A DNA stretch of 64,000 nt from positions 5,118,501 to 5,182,500 of the forward strand of contig NZ_CP029693.1 of NCBI RefSeq assembly GCF_003228315.1, read 5' to 3'. Positions within the stretch are counted from its first letter, which is position 1. Each line of letters starts with the position of its first letter. The translations under genes and the position numbers were made by a program. The stretch is from Pseudomonas putida (lineage in GTDB: Bacteria; Pseudomonadota; Gammaproteobacteria; Pseudomonadales; Pseudomonadaceae). Positions 1 to 8,494 of this stretch are shown one piece after another. A model generated the notes under the pieces. That model was not told the origin of the DNA, searched no databases, and saw only the letters and a list, made by a program, of their open reading frames with translations.

Positions 1-446
1 ACAAGCTCAATGCGCGCCTGATGGGCGTGGCCCGTACCGGTAACGGGCGGCGCGAGTCCTACGCTCACCTGCCGATGCCGCGTATGACCAACACCTACAT
101 GCTCGGTGGTCAAAGCGACCCGGCGGAAATCATCGCCTCGGTGAAGAAGGGCATCTACTGCGCCAACCTCGGCGGCGGTCAGGTGGATATCACCAGCGGC
201 AAGTTCGTGTTCTCCACCAGCGAGGCGTACCTGATCGAAGACGGCAAGATCACGGCCCCGGTCAAAGGTGCGACGCTGATCGGCAACGGCCCGGAAGCCA
301 TGAGCAAAGTATCGATGGTCGGTAACGACCTGGCGCTGGACAGCGGCGTGGGGACGTGCGGCAAGGATGGGCAGTCGGTACCGGTGGGTGTCGGTCAGCC
401 AACGCTGAAAATTGATGCGATCACCGTGGGTGGCACGGGGTCGTAA
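1..446 (+). CDS. tldD: Metalloprotease TldD, C-terminal part (5' truncated by window edge)
   Basis: The reading frame is open from the first bases and ends with TAA at 444-446, leaving about 147 C-terminal residues. TldD pairs with PmbA (TldE) in a cytoplasmic Zn-dependent protease that degrades unfolded peptides and matures some peptide antibiotics. The visible part has the family motif GVGTCGKDGQSVPVG near the end. Its cysteine is a metal ligand in E. coli TldD; the HExxxH helix would lie upstream of the window. The partner gene pmbA follows 680 bp downstream, with the convergent yjgA between them. The truncation is only the window edge; nothing suggests a pseudogene. Confidence 0.93.
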   Translation, partial: KLNARLMGVARTGNGRRESYAHLPMPRMTNTYMLGGQSDPAEIIASVKKGIYCANLGGGQVDITSGKFVFSTSEAYLIEDGKITAPVKGATLIGNGPEAMSKVSMVGNDLALDSGVGTCGKDGQSVPVGVGQPTLKIDAITVGGTGS

Positions 447-458
447 GAGAGGGAGCCG

Positions 459-485
459 CGAGTGAGTCGCATGGCGACTCACTCG
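459..485. terminator. Perfect 12-bp hairpin between convergent tldD and yjgA
   Basis: Positions 459-470 and 474-485 form a perfect inverted repeat (cgagtgagtcgc) with a 3-nt loop. It lies in the 48-bp gap between the converging stops of tldD and yjgA. There is no T-tract on either side, so it is a poor intrinsic terminator but could act as a bidirectional stop or 3'-end stabiliser. Confidence 0.5.
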
Positions 486-494
486 GTCGGGGAC

Positions 495-1019
495 TTAACG
501 CAAGCCGCGTTGAGTCTCGTCCAGCTCACGGATGTACTTGAAGATTTTACGGCTGGAAGCAGGAGGCTTGTTGTGCGCAACCTCGTGCTGGGCCTGACGG
601 ATCAGGGAACGCAATTGCTGGCGATCGGCGTCCGGGTATTCGACGACGAATTTTTCCAGAACGGCATCGTCACCGGCAATCAGGCGATCCCGCCAGCGCT
701 CCAGGTTATGGAAGCGCTCGTTGTACTGGCGAGTGGAGGCATCGAGTTGATCGAGCAGAACCAGAATGGCGTCAGTGTCCTGATCGCGCATCAGTTTGCC
801 GATGAACTGGAGGTGCCGTTTACGCGCGATGTGCGCAACGTGCTTGGGTGCATCGGCCAGGGCCCGGCGCAAAGCGTCGGTCAAGGGCAGTTTTGCAACC
901 AGGTCAGGCTTGAGCGTTGTAAGGCGCTCGCCAAGGTCAACCAGAGCATGCAGCTCGCGTTTGACCTGGGACTTGCTTTTTTCTCCCGTATCGAGGGAGT
1001 CGTCGTAAGAATCAACCAT
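495..1019 (-). CDS. yjgA: Ribosome-associated protein YjgA (DUF615)
   Basis: This encodes 174 residues, the usual length for the DUF615/YjgA family, which binds late 50S precursors during ribosome assembly. The protein is highly charged and helical (SKSQVKRELHALVDLGERL near the start, ARKRHLQFIGKLMRD in the middle). The frame stays open far upstream, opposite pmbA. The start was placed at the ATG at 1017-1019 because the family begins MVDSYDD... and everything upstream is antisense to pmbA. The pairing yjgA-pmbA-tldD is common in gamma-proteobacteria, and yjgA and pmbA are divergent here. Confidence 0.93.
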   Translation of the reverse strand: MVDSYDDSLDTGEKSKSQVKRELHALVDLGERLTTLKPDLVAKLPLTDALRRALADAPKHVAHIARKRHLQFIGKLMRDQDTDAILVLLDQLDASTRQYNERFHNLERWRDRLIAGDDAVLEKFVVEYPDADRQQLRSLIRQAQHEVAHNKPPASSRKIFKYIRELDETQRGLR

Positions 1020-1127
1020 GGTGGCCGTCCGCAAATAAACGCCGCCATGATAACCAGTCGGGGGCCGCTTGTCCGGCCCGGTCGCTCGATGGCCGTTACC
1101 GAAAGCAGAATTTGAGTGGAGAACAGC

Positions 1128-2474
1128 ATGAGTGCAGTTGAAAGCGTCGGCCCACAAGCATTGCCGGCACTGCAGGAACAAGTCGAGCAGATCATCGCTG
1201 AAGCCAAACGTCAGGGTGCCAGTGCCTGCGAAGTAGCGGTGTCCCTGGAGCAGGGCCTGTCTACCTCGGTCCGTCAGCGTGAGGTCGAAACCGTCGAGTT
1301 CAACCGCGACCAGGGTTTTGGCATCACCTTGTATGTCGGTCAGCGCAAGGGTTCGGCCAGCACCTCGGCGAGCGGCCCTGAAGCCATTCGCGAAACCGTT
1401 GCCGCCGCACTGGCCATCGCCAAACACACCTCGGAAGACGAAGCCTCGGGCTTGGCCGACGCCGCGCTGATGGCCAGGGATCCGCAGGATTTCGATCTCT
1501 TCCACGCCTGGGACATCACTCCGGAACAGGCCATCGAAAAGGCCTTGCTCTGTGAAGCCGCCGCCTTCGATGCCGACGCGCGCATCAAAAATGCTGATGG
1601 CACTACCTTGAGCACCCATCAAGGCTGCCGGGTTTACGGTAATAGCCACGGCTTCATTGGCGGCTATGCATCGACGCGTCACAGTCTGAGTTGCGTGATG
1701 ATCGCCGAGGCCGATGGCCAGATGCAGCGTGATTACTGGTATGACGTGAACCGTCTGGGCAATTTGCTGGCGGACCCGGTGAGCATCGGCCAACGCGCTG
1801 CGCAACGTGCGGCGAGCCGCCTGGGCGCGCGTCCGGTGCCGACCTGCGAAGTGCCAGTATTGTTTTCCGCGGAACTGGCCGGTGGTCTGTTTGGCAGTTT
1901 CCTGTCGGCGATTTCCGGAGGCAGCCTGTATCGCAAATCGTCGTTCCTCGAAGGCACGCTGGGGCAGAAGCTGTTTCCCGAGTGGCTGACCCTCGATGAG
2001 CGCCCGCATCTGATGCGTGCCCTGGGCAGCGCGGCGTTCGATGGCGATGGCCTGGCGACCTATGCCAAGCCATTCGTCGAAAAGGGCGAGTTGGTGTCCT
2101 ACATCCTCGGCACCTATTCCGGGCGCAAGCTCGGTATGCCAAGTACTGCCAACGCAGGTGGCGTGCACAACCTGTTCGTGACTCATGGTGATGAAGACCA
2201 GGCAGCCTTGATGCGCCGCATGGGCCGTGGCCTGTTGGTGACCGAGCTGATGGGGCAGGGGCTGAACATGGTGACCGGCGACTACTCGCGTGGCGCAGCC
2301 GGGTATTGGGTCGAGAACGGTGAAATCCAGTTCGCGGTGCAGGAAGTGACCATCGCGGGCAACATGCGCGACATGTTCAAGCAGATCGTTGCCGTGGGGA
2401 ATGATTTGGAGCTGCGCAGCAATATTCGTACGGGGTCGGTGTTGATCGAGCGGATGACGGTCGCTGGTAGCTGA
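1128..2474 (+). CDS. pmbA: Metalloprotease subunit PmbA/TldE
   Basis: This 448-residue protein is the TldE/PmbA partner of TldD. Together they form a heteromeric protease; PmbA shares the fold but not the metal-ligand set. Typical family stretches are VRQREVETVEFNRD near residue 50, GILGTYSGRKLGMPSTANAGG near residues 325-345 and the C-terminal NDLELRSNIRTGS. An in-frame GTG exists at 1116, but the ATG at 1128 has a GGAG about 6 bases upstream and gives the usual N-terminus. The gene is monocistronic here and ends just before a strong terminator. Confidence 0.95.
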   Translation: MSAVESVGPQALPALQEQVEQIIAEAKRQGASACEVAVSLEQGLSTSVRQREVETVEFNRDQGFGITLYVGQRKGSASTSASGPEAIRETVAAALAIAKHTSEDEASGLADAALMARDPQDFDLFHAWDITPEQAIEKALLCEAAAFDADARIKNADGTTLSTHQGCRVYGNSHGFIGGYASTRHSLSCVMIAEADGQMQRDYWYDVNRLGNLLADPVSIGQRAAQRAASRLGARPVPTCEVPVLFSAELAGGLFGSFLSAISGGSLYRKSSFLEGTLGQKLFPEWLTLDERPHLMRALGSAAFDGDGLATYAKPFVEKGELVSYILGTYSGRKLGMPSTANAGGVHNLFVTHGDEDQAALMRRMGRGLLVTELMGQGLNMVTGDYSRGAAGYWVENGEIQFAVQEVTIAGNMRDMFKQIVAVGNDLELRSNIRTGSVLIERMTVAGS

Positions 2475-2489
2475 TCCTTCCCGCAGTAC

Positions 2490-2527
2490 AAAAAGGCGCG
2501 CCACCCATCGGGTGGCGCGCCTTTTTT
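2490..2527 (+). terminator. Rho-independent terminator after pmbA
   Basis: A perfect 12-bp GC-rich stem (2495-2506 with 2510-2521, 3-nt loop) is followed by six T (2522-2527) and preceded by an A-run. It starts about 20 bp after the pmbA stop. Confidence 0.93.
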
Positions 2528-2546
2528 ATGTGCCTTGTATAGCCCC

Positions 2547-2573
2547 CTGTAGGAGCAAGCTTTGCTCCTACAG
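2547..2573. repeat. Compact REP-type palindrome
   Basis: The element ctgtaggagcaagc is joined directly to its inverted arm gctttgctcctacag. It is a short back-to-back form of the REP repeat that recurs through the window. Confidence 0.75.
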
Positions 2574-2604
2574 AAGTGGTCTTGCGTTGCCCGCACTTGT
2601 TTTG

Positions 2605-2636
2605 GTTCTCATTATCAATTAATAATAAATCTCATT
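2605..2636. promoter_or_regulatory. Fur-box-like operator upstream of fagA
   Basis: An AT-rich stretch (attatcaattaataataaat and flanks) resembles overlapping Fur hexamers of the GATAAT/ATTATC type. It sits 20-50 bp before fagA. In P. aeruginosa the same operon (fagA-fumC-orfX-sodA) is repressed by Fur with iron, so the position agrees with known biology. The match is imperfect and was judged by eye. Confidence 0.6.
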
Positions 2637-2654
2637 ACAGAATGAGCCCGGATC

Positions 2655-3062
2655 ATGAGTTCTGCCTTGCACGAGCAGCCTTACCTCGAAAACTGGCGCT
2701 GGATGAGCCGCCAGATCCGTTGCGCGATGGATCCTGACGAACCCCGTCTGATCGAACACTACCTGGCCGAGGGCCGCTATCTGGCGTGTTGCACGGCCAC
2801 CTCTGCCTGGACGGTCGCTGAAACCTCTTTCCGTTTACTGCTCGACACCGCCGCCGATGTCGCTCTGCCGTGGCACTGGCGCACCTACTGCCTGGATCAG
2901 GCCTGGCGCCCATTGCGTGATCTGGAGCGCCTTTCCCTCTGCAAATGCCGCCTCAAGCGCTGGCAGAGCTACACCTGGCAACTGGCTACTTGCGAGTTGC
3001 AGCCTTCCATTCCTCTTCTCGAACTGGTTCAAGGATTTACAGATGACCAAGACACGTATTGA
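2655..3062 (+). CDS. fagA: Fur-associated gene product FagA
   Basis: This 135-residue protein is rich in Trp, Leu and Cys and has no catalytic motif I recognise. Its place immediately ahead of fumC and sodA identifies it as FagA, the first gene of an iron-starvation operon known from P. aeruginosa. The start ATG at 2655 follows a Fur-like site. Its 3' end overlaps the fumC start by 20 bases in another frame, suggesting coupled translation. Its molecular function is not established. Confidence 0.85.
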   Translation: MSSALHEQPYLENWRWMSRQIRCAMDPDEPRLIEHYLAEGRYLACCTATSAWTVAETSFRLLLDTAADVALPWHWRTYCLDQAWRPLRDLERLSLCKCRLKRWQSYTWQLATCELQPSIPLLELVQGFTDDQDTY

Positions 3063-4419
3063 GCGCGACAGCATGGGCGAGCTTCAGGTCCCGGAAGACG
3101 CCCTCTACGGCGCACAGACTCAGCGTGCGGTAGATAACTTCCCGATCAGTGGCAAGCCCATGCCGGTGCAGTTCATCCGGGCGCTGATCCTGGCAAAAGC
3201 GGCGGCGGCCCGCGCCAACGTCGAGCTCAAGCAGATCAGCGAATCCCAAGGCAAAGCCATCGTCGATGCGGCGCAGGGCCTGCTGGAAGGCGACTTCATG
3301 CAGCACTTCCCGGTGGATATCTTCCAGACCGGTTCCGGCACCAGTTCCAACATGAATGCCAACGAAGTGATTGCCACCCTGGCCAGCCGTTTGCTCGGCG
3401 AGCCGGTGAATCCCAATGATCACGTCAACTGTGGCCAGAGCAGCAACGACATCATTCCGACCACCATCCACGTCAGTGCCGCGTTGGCGCTGCATGAGCA
3501 ACTGCTACCAGCCTTGAACGGCCTGGTGCAGGTGATCGAACACAAGGCCGGACAGGTTCATCACCATGTCAAAACCGGACGCACCCATCTGATGGACGCG
3601 ATGCCGGTGCGCCTGAGCCAGGTGCTCAACGGCTGGGCCCAGCAGCTCAAGGCCAACATCGGTCACCTGCAAGGCCTGCAACCCAGCCTGCAATCCCTGG
3701 CCCAAGGTGGCACGGCGGTGGGCACCGGTATCAATGCGCACCCCGAGTTTGCAGCGCGTTTCAGCCGGCAGTTGAGCCATTTGACCAAGGTGGAGTTCAC
3801 GCCAGGCGTGGATCTGTTTGCCCTGATCGGCTCCCAGGACACTGCCGTCGCGGTTTCCGGCCAGCTCAAGGCGACGGCGGTATCGCTGATGAAAATCGCC
3901 AACGATCTGCGCTGGATGAACTCCGGCCCCCTGGCCGGTCTCGGTGAAATCGAACTTGAAGCGCTGCAACCGGGCTCTTCGATCATGCCCGGCAAGGTCA
4001 ACCCGGTGATTCCGGAAGCCACGGCCATGGTTGCCGCGCAGGTGATCGGTAACGACACGGTCATCACCATCGCCGGCCAGTCGGGCAACTTCGAGCTGAA
4101 CGTGATGCTGCCGATCGTCGCCCAGAACCTGTTGAGCAGCATCGAATTGCTGGCCAACGCGAGTCGCTTGCTGGGTGAAAAGGCCATCGCCAGCTTCAAG
4201 GTCAACGAATCCCGGCTCAAGGAAGCGCTGTCGCGAAATCCGATTCTGGTCACCGCGCTCAATCCGATCATTGGCTACCAGAAGGCCGCCGAAATCGCCA
4301 AGAAAGCCTACGCGCAGGGCCGGCCGGTGATCGATGTCGCGCTGGAACACACTGAGCTGTCGCGCAGCCAGCTGGAAGAGTTGCTCAACCCGGAAAAACT
4401 CACCGCAGGCGGCGTGTAA
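3043..4419 (+). CDS. fumC: Class II fumarate hydratase FumC
   Basis: This 458-residue enzyme interconverts fumarate and malate in the TCA cycle. Class II fumarases have no iron-sulfur cluster, which is why this isozyme is made when iron is scarce. The superfamily signature GSSIMPGKVNP is present around residues 315-325, and GSGTSSNMNANEV near residue 100 forms part of the active site. The frame is open upstream, but the ATG at 3043 gives the standard N-terminus MTKTRIERDSMG. Second gene of the fagA-fumC-orfX-sodA operon. Confidence 0.96.
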   Translation: MTKTRIERDSMGELQVPEDALYGAQTQRAVDNFPISGKPMPVQFIRALILAKAAAARANVELKQISESQGKAIVDAAQGLLEGDFMQHFPVDIFQTGSGTSSNMNANEVIATLASRLLGEPVNPNDHVNCGQSSNDIIPTTIHVSAALALHEQLLPALNGLVQVIEHKAGQVHHHVKTGRTHLMDAMPVRLSQVLNGWAQQLKANIGHLQGLQPSLQSLAQGGTAVGTGINAHPEFAARFSRQLSHLTKVEFTPGVDLFALIGSQDTAVAVSGQLKATAVSLMKIANDLRWMNSGPLAGLGEIELEALQPGSSIMPGKVNPVIPEATAMVAAQVIGNDTVITIAGQSGNFELNVMLPIVAQNLLSSIELLANASRLLGEKAIASFKVNESRLKEALSRNPILVTALNPIIGYQKAAEIAKKAYAQGRPVIDVALEHTELSRSQLEELLNPEKLTAGGV

Positions 4420-4446
4420 GCCCCGCTGCCGCTTTGGAGGCACACC

Positions 4447-4875
4447 ATGGAGCACTGGAAACGCACGATCGAAAGAGCCAATCGTTTTTTCATGCAGGGT
4501 GAACTGGTCGATGCCCGCGAGGCTTACTTGCAGGCACTGGCCCTGGCCCAGGTGCTGTTCGAGCGCTGGACGAATGCCGATGAAGCGGTGGCGGCCTGCG
4601 TGATTTCCCACCACAACCTGGCGGACCTGCATTTGCGTCTGAACCAACCGGAGGAGAGCGCCGAGTACCTGTGCGCGATCCACCAGCGGTTGTTACAGGC
4701 CATGCAGGATCCGCGGCTGCCGCAGGCTTTGCGTGAAGCGGCGTTGCGTCAGAGCAGCAAGACCTACGTCGAACTGCTGAATTTCATCAGCGAATACGGC
4801 GAGTACCCCCGCACTCATCGCTTGCTGCACATCGATGCCGCCTCGCCTGCGCCCCAACCACATGGAGTTCATTGA
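4447..4875 (+). CDS. Conserved protein OrfX of the fumC-sodA operon
   Basis: This 142-residue protein lies between fumC and sodA, as does OrfX in P. aeruginosa. The sequence is largely helical and resembles a short TPR-like repeat (AREAYLQALALAQVLFERW, then a second helical pair), suggesting a protein-binding role. It has a good GGAGG ribosome-binding site about 6 bases before ATG 4447, and its stop sits one base before the sodA start, so it should be cotranslated with sodA. No enzyme motif is visible; the function is unknown. Confidence 0.8.
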   Translation: MEHWKRTIERANRFFMQGELVDAREAYLQALALAQVLFERWTNADEAVAACVISHHNLADLHLRLNQPEESAEYLCAIHQRLLQAMQDPRLPQALREAALRQSSKTYVELLNFISEYGEYPRTHRLLHIDAASPAPQPHGVH

Positions 4876-4876
4876 A

Positions 4877-5488
4877 ATGGCTTTTACCTTGCCTGCATTG
4901 CCGTACGCCTACGACGCCCTGGAACCACACATCGATGCGCAGACCATGGAGATTCACTACACCAAACATCACCAGACCTACATCAACAATCTGAACGCCG
5001 CCGTCGAGGGCACCGAATTTGCCGAGTGGCCGGTGGAAAAACTGGTGGCCTCCGTGCAGCAACTGCCGGAAAAACTCCGCGCGGCAGTGATCAATCAGGG
5101 CGGTGGACACGCTAACCATTCCCTATTTTGGGAAGTCATGGCGCCTCAGGGCGGTGGCAAACCTGAAGGTGCCCTGGCCAAGGCCATCGACGAGCAACTG
5201 GGTGGTCTCGACAGTTTCAAGGAGGCGTTCACCAAAGCGGCGCTGACCCGTTTCGGCAGTGGTTGGGCATGGCTGAGCGTGACGCCGCAGAAGACCCTGG
5301 TGGTGGAGAGCAGTGGTAACCAGGACAGCCCGTTGATGAGCGGCAATACGCCGATTCTCGGTCTGGATGTCTGGGAGCACGCCTATTACCTGCAGTATCA
5401 GAACCGCCGCCCGGAATACATCAGTGCGTTCTACAACGTGATCAATTGGCCTGAAGTCGCTGCGCGCTATCAGGCTGCTTTGAGTTAA
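4877..5488 (+). CDS. sodA: Superoxide dismutase [Mn]
   Basis: This 203-residue enzyme dismutates superoxide in the cytoplasm. The metal ligands are recognisable in HYTKHHQTYINNLN (residues 27-40), in HANHSLFW and in the signature DVWEHAYYLQYQN near residue 170. Membership of an iron-regulated operon with fumC favours the manganese rather than the iron enzyme: both gene products replace iron enzymes during iron limitation. Its start follows the orfX stop at once. Confidence 0.95.
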   Translation: MAFTLPALPYAYDALEPHIDAQTMEIHYTKHHQTYINNLNAAVEGTEFAEWPVEKLVASVQQLPEKLRAAVINQGGGHANHSLFWEVMAPQGGGKPEGALAKAIDEQLGGLDSFKEAFTKAALTRFGSGWAWLSVTPQKTLVVESSGNQDSPLMSGNTPILGLDVWEHAYYLQYQNRRPEYISAFYNVINWPEVAARYQAALS

Positions 5489-5517
5489 GTCCTTCTGAAA
5501 TCAATCCAGGGCTGAAT

Positions 5518-6411
5518 ATGGGCACGGAAACTCTGGCGATCGGAAGTGGGCGCATGTTTCGTTACGCGTTTGGATCGCTGTTGGTACTGGCGGGCATGAG
5601 CTTGCTGGTTGCGCACGGGCTGGAGTGGCTTGATCTGGAGTCGAGGCTGTCACGAGCATTGCAAGGCGGTGCAATCTGCGCCCTCGGCACTGCGCTTGGG
5701 GCCGTCCCGGTGCTGGTGATCCGGCGCATGCCTCAGGCTTTGAGCGATACATTGCTGGGGTTTGGCGCCGGCGTGATGCTGGCAGCGACCGCGTTTTCGC
5801 TGATCGTGCCGGGCATCGCGGCTGCGGAAAGTCTCGGTATGGCCCCTTGGGCGGCGAGTGGTCTGATCTGTTTCGGCATCATGCTTGGCGCGTTCGGACT
5901 GTTCCTGGTTGATCGCAAAGTGTCCGGTTCATCAGCGCAGGATCTTATCGGCACTCAGGAATATCCGGCCATTGCGCCACGTATCTGGCTGTTCGTGTTT
6001 GCAATCATCGCCCATAACATTCCCGAAGGCATGGCGGTGGGCGTGTCTGCCGGTGGGGGCATGCCGGAAGCCGACAGCCTGGCGATGGGCATTGCCCTGC
6101 AGGATGTTCCGGAGGGTTTGGTGATCGCCCTGGTGTTGGCGGGGGCAGGGATGTCGCGCTTCAAGGCATTCCTGATCGGTGCCGCGTCAGGGTTGGTCGA
6201 GCCGGTATTCGCTGTGCTTTGCGCGTGGCTGGTGAGTCTGGCTGAACTGATGTTGCCGTTGGGCCTGGCGTTGGCAGCAGGGGCCATGTTGCTGGTGGTG
6301 ACCCACGAAGTCATTCCTGAATCGCGTCGCAATGGTCACGACAAACTGGCCAGCCTGGGGTTGCTGGTCGGGTTTTGCTTGATGATGGTGATGGATACGG
6401 CGTTGGGTTGA
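5518..6411 (+). CDS. ZIP-family divalent metal transporter
   Basis: This 297-residue inner-membrane protein has about eight hydrophobic segments. It carries the ZIP metal-binding motifs HNIPEG (about residue 167), QDVPEG (about 199) and HEVIPES (about 262). ZIP proteins move Zn, Mn or Fe into the cytoplasm. It starts 29 bp after sodA on the same strand and is probably transcribed with the operon; manganese or zinc supply for the neighbouring SodA is a reasonable but untested idea. Confidence 0.88.
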   Translation: MGTETLAIGSGRMFRYAFGSLLVLAGMSLLVAHGLEWLDLESRLSRALQGGAICALGTALGAVPVLVIRRMPQALSDTLLGFGAGVMLAATAFSLIVPGIAAAESLGMAPWAASGLICFGIMLGAFGLFLVDRKVSGSSAQDLIGTQEYPAIAPRIWLFVFAIIAHNIPEGMAVGVSAGGGMPEADSLAMGIALQDVPEGLVIALVLAGAGMSRFKAFLIGAASGLVEPVFAVLCAWLVSLAELMLPLGLALAAGAMLLVVTHEVIPESRRNGHDKLASLGLLVGFCLMMVMDTALG

Positions 6412-6414
6412 AAC

Positions 6415-6480
6415 AAGATCGCAGCCTTCAGCAGTTCATACCTGGATTGGTGTAGGAGCTGCCGAGGGCTGCGATCTTTT
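6415..6480. repeat. REP-like inverted repeat, second family (aagatcgcagcc)
   Basis: aagatcgcagcc at 6415-6426 is mirrored by ggctgcgatctt at 6467-6478, with tgtaggagctgc inside the right half. It differs from the main REP family of this window. It lies between convergent genes and ends in TTTT, so it may help terminate the ZIP gene transcript. Confidence 0.7.
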
Positions 6481-6483
6481 ATG

Positions 6484-6759
6484 TCATTCGCCTTCGTCGA
6501 AGTAGTTGTTGATCAACGCCACCAACGCATCCATCGCTTCCTGTTCCTGCTCACCTTCCGTGCTCAGGTGGATCTTGGTGCCCTTGCCGGCTGCGAGCAT
6601 CATCATGGCCATGATGCTTTTGCCATCGACCGTGGACTCCGGCGTGCGCCCGACCCGGATGGTGCAATCCTTGAATTGGCCGGCAACTCCGACAAATTTT
6701 GCAGACGCTCGGGCATGCAAGCCCAACTTATTGATGATTTCGATTTCCAGAGCAGGCAT
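6484..6759 (-). CDS. ptsO: NPr, HPr-like phosphocarrier of the nitrogen PTS
   Basis: This 91-residue HPr homologue has the phosphorylatable histidine in NKLGLHARASAKF (His15) and the regulatory serine region DGKSIMAMM. NPr carries phosphate from EI-Ntr (PtsP) to PtsN. It is the last gene of the rpoN-hpf-ptsN-rapZ-ptsO cluster, 15 bp after rapZ. No carbohydrate PTS genes are nearby, as expected for the regulatory nitrogen PTS branch. Confidence 0.95.
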   Translation of the reverse strand: MPALEIEIINKLGLHARASAKFVGVAGQFKDCTIRVGRTPESTVDGKSIMAMMMLAAGKGTKIHLSTEGEQEQEAMDALVALINNYFDEGE

Positions 6760-6774
6760 CGCGATGTGAATCCT

Positions 6775-7632
6775 TTAGCTGAGGTCGCGGTGGCGGACCT
6801 GGACGTTCTTCAGGGATTGCTGCAGGGCCTTGCCCAGCCGCTCGGTCAGATAGACAGAGCGGTGATGCCCGCCCGTGCAACCGATGGCAATGGTGACATA
6901 GGCGCGGTTGCTGGCAGCAAAGCGGGGCAGCCATTTGAGCAAATAAGTGGAGATGTCCTGGAACATCTCTTCAACATCCGGCTGTGCCGCCAGGTATTCG
7001 GCAACCGGCAAATCGAGGCCGGACTGCGCGCGCAACTCCGGCTTCCAGTAAGGGTTGGGCAGGCAGCGCACATCGAACACCAGATCGGCGTCTACCGGCA
7101 TGCCACGCTTGAAGCCGAACGACTCCACCAGAAACGCTGTACCGGGTTCCGGCTGGTTCAGCAGGCGCAGCTTGATGCTGTCGCGCAGTTGATACAGGTT
7201 CAGATTGGTGGTGTCGAGTTTGAGATCGGCCAGGTCGGCGATGGGGTCGAGCAGGAGTTTTTCATCCTTGATCGCTTCGGCGAGCGAGCGATTGGCGTTA
7301 CTCAACGGGTGACGACGACGGGTTTCCGAGAAGCGTTTGAGCAGGGTCTCGTCGTCGGCGTCCAGGTACAGGACATCGCACTGGATATGCCGATTGCGGA
7401 CTTCCTCCAGCAATTCAGGGAAGCGCGACAGGTGACTTGGCAGGTTGCGGGCATCGATGGAGACCGCAACCAGCGGCTGCAGCAATTCGGTGTGAATCAG
7501 AGCGCGTTCGGCCAGTTCCGGCAGCAACCCGGCGGGCAGGTTGTCGATGCAGTAGTAGCCGTTGTCCTCAAGTACATCGAGGGCGGTACTTTTACCTGAG
7601 CCGGAGCGGCCGCTGACGATGATCAAGCGCAT
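6775..7632 (-). CDS. rapZ: RNase adapter / nucleotide-binding protein RapZ
   Basis: This 285-residue protein has an N-terminal Walker A (SGRSGSGKST, residues 6-15), a central region and the conserved C-terminal motif GCTGGHHRSVYLTERL. In enterobacteria RapZ targets the GlmZ sRNA to RNase E and binds glucosamine-6-phosphate. In Pseudomonas the role is less settled, but the gene is always next to ptsN and ptsO as here. It starts two bases after the ptsN stop. Confidence 0.94.
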   Translation of the reverse strand: MRLIIVSGRSGSGKSTALDVLEDNGYYCIDNLPAGLLPELAERALIHTELLQPLVAVSIDARNLPSHLSRFPELLEEVRNRHIQCDVLYLDADDETLLKRFSETRRRHPLSNANRSLAEAIKDEKLLLDPIADLADLKLDTTNLNLYQLRDSIKLRLLNQPEPGTAFLVESFGFKRGMPVDADLVFDVRCLPNPYWKPELRAQSGLDLPVAEYLAAQPDVEEMFQDISTYLLKWLPRFAASNRAYVTIAIGCTGGHHRSVYLTERLGKALQQSLKNVQVRHRDLS

Positions 7633-7634
7633 GG

Positions 7635-8099
7635 TTACGGCCTGTTTTGCTCGTCCAGGACAACCTGATACAAGGCTTCATTGCTCGGGGCGCCGCGCAG
7701 TTTGTCGCGTACGTCCTTGCGGTCGAGCATGCTGGCGATCTGGCGCAGCAACTCCAGGTGTGCATCGGTGGCGGCTTCCGGGACCAGCAGGACGAACAGC
7801 AGGTCGACCGGAGCACCATCGATAGCGTCGAAATCGATAGGGGCATCCAGGTGCATCAAGGCACTGATAGGCGAGGTACAACCCTTGAGCCGGCAATGTG
7901 GAATGGCGATGCCGTTGCCAAAACCCGTGGAGCCGAGTTTTTCACGGGACACCAAGGCCTCGAAGACATCTTGCATCTCCAGATCCGGCACTTCGCGATG
8001 GATGAGGTTGGCAATTTGTTCGAGCGCTTTCTTTTTACTGCCGCCCGGCACGTTCACCAGGGAACGGCCGGGGGTCAGGATGCTTTCAAGTCGGATCAT
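7635..8099 (-). CDS. ptsN: EIIA-Ntr, nitrogen regulatory PTS protein
   Basis: This 154-residue EIIA domain has its phosphorylation site in GNGIAIPHCR (His68). It is the end acceptor of the PtsP-PtsO-PtsN relay and controls K+ transport, carbon/nitrogen balance and, in Pseudomonas, polyhydroxyalkanoate and alginate output. It lies between hpf and rapZ in the standard rpoN cluster. Confidence 0.95.
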   Translation of the reverse strand: MIRLESILTPGRSLVNVPGGSKKKALEQIANLIHREVPDLEMQDVFEALVSREKLGSTGFGNGIAIPHCRLKGCTSPISALMHLDAPIDFDAIDGAPVDLLFVLLVPEAATDAHLELLRQIASMLDRKDVRDKLRGAPSNEALYQVVLDEQNRP

Positions 8100-8111
8100 G
8101 GGATGGGGGAG

Positions 8112-8420
8112 TTAACGACCGGTAGCGCCCTGTAGGAGGCTCTGGGTCTTTTCCTTATGCTTTTTGAGTTGTTTATCCAGCTTGTCGGTCAATGCGTCGA
8201 TCGCCGCGTACATATCGGTATGTTCCGCGTTGGCGACGACTTCATTGCCGGGAATATGCAGCGTGGCTTCGATTTTCTGCTTCAGCTTTTCGACTGTCAT
8301 CGTGACTTGCACGTTGGTGATCTTGTCAAAATGCCGCTCCAGTCGTTGGAGTTTTTCGCCGATGTAGGTGCGAAGAGGTTCGGTCACTTCCAGTTGGTGT
8401 CCACTGATGTTGACTTGCAT
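8112..8420 (-). CDS. hpf: Ribosome hibernation promoting factor (short HPF)
   Basis: This 102-residue protein is of the short HPF/YhbH type, which drives 100S ribosome dimers in stationary phase. It starts MQVNISGHQLEVTEPLR at the ATG 8418-8420; a longer in-frame upstream start would add an atypical tail. A purine-rich GGAGAAG lies just before the start. It follows rpoN by about 75 bp in the same direction. Confidence 0.94.
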   Translation of the reverse strand: MQVNISGHQLEVTEPLRTYIGEKLQRLERHFDKITNVQVTMTVEKLKQKIEATLHIPGNEVVANAEHTDMYAAIDALTDKLDKQLKKHKEKTQSLLQGATGR

Positions 8421-8494
8421 ACAGCTTCTCCTTCGTTGCCAGTGCATAAAGCGGCAGGCAGAAATACCTGCCACTGGAACGCTGTGGCGTGGCT

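Noticed and set aside
1020..2504. N-terminal extension of yjgA antisense to pmbA
   Set aside because: The extension has no family similarity, and YjgA of 174 residues from ATG 1019 has the expected length.
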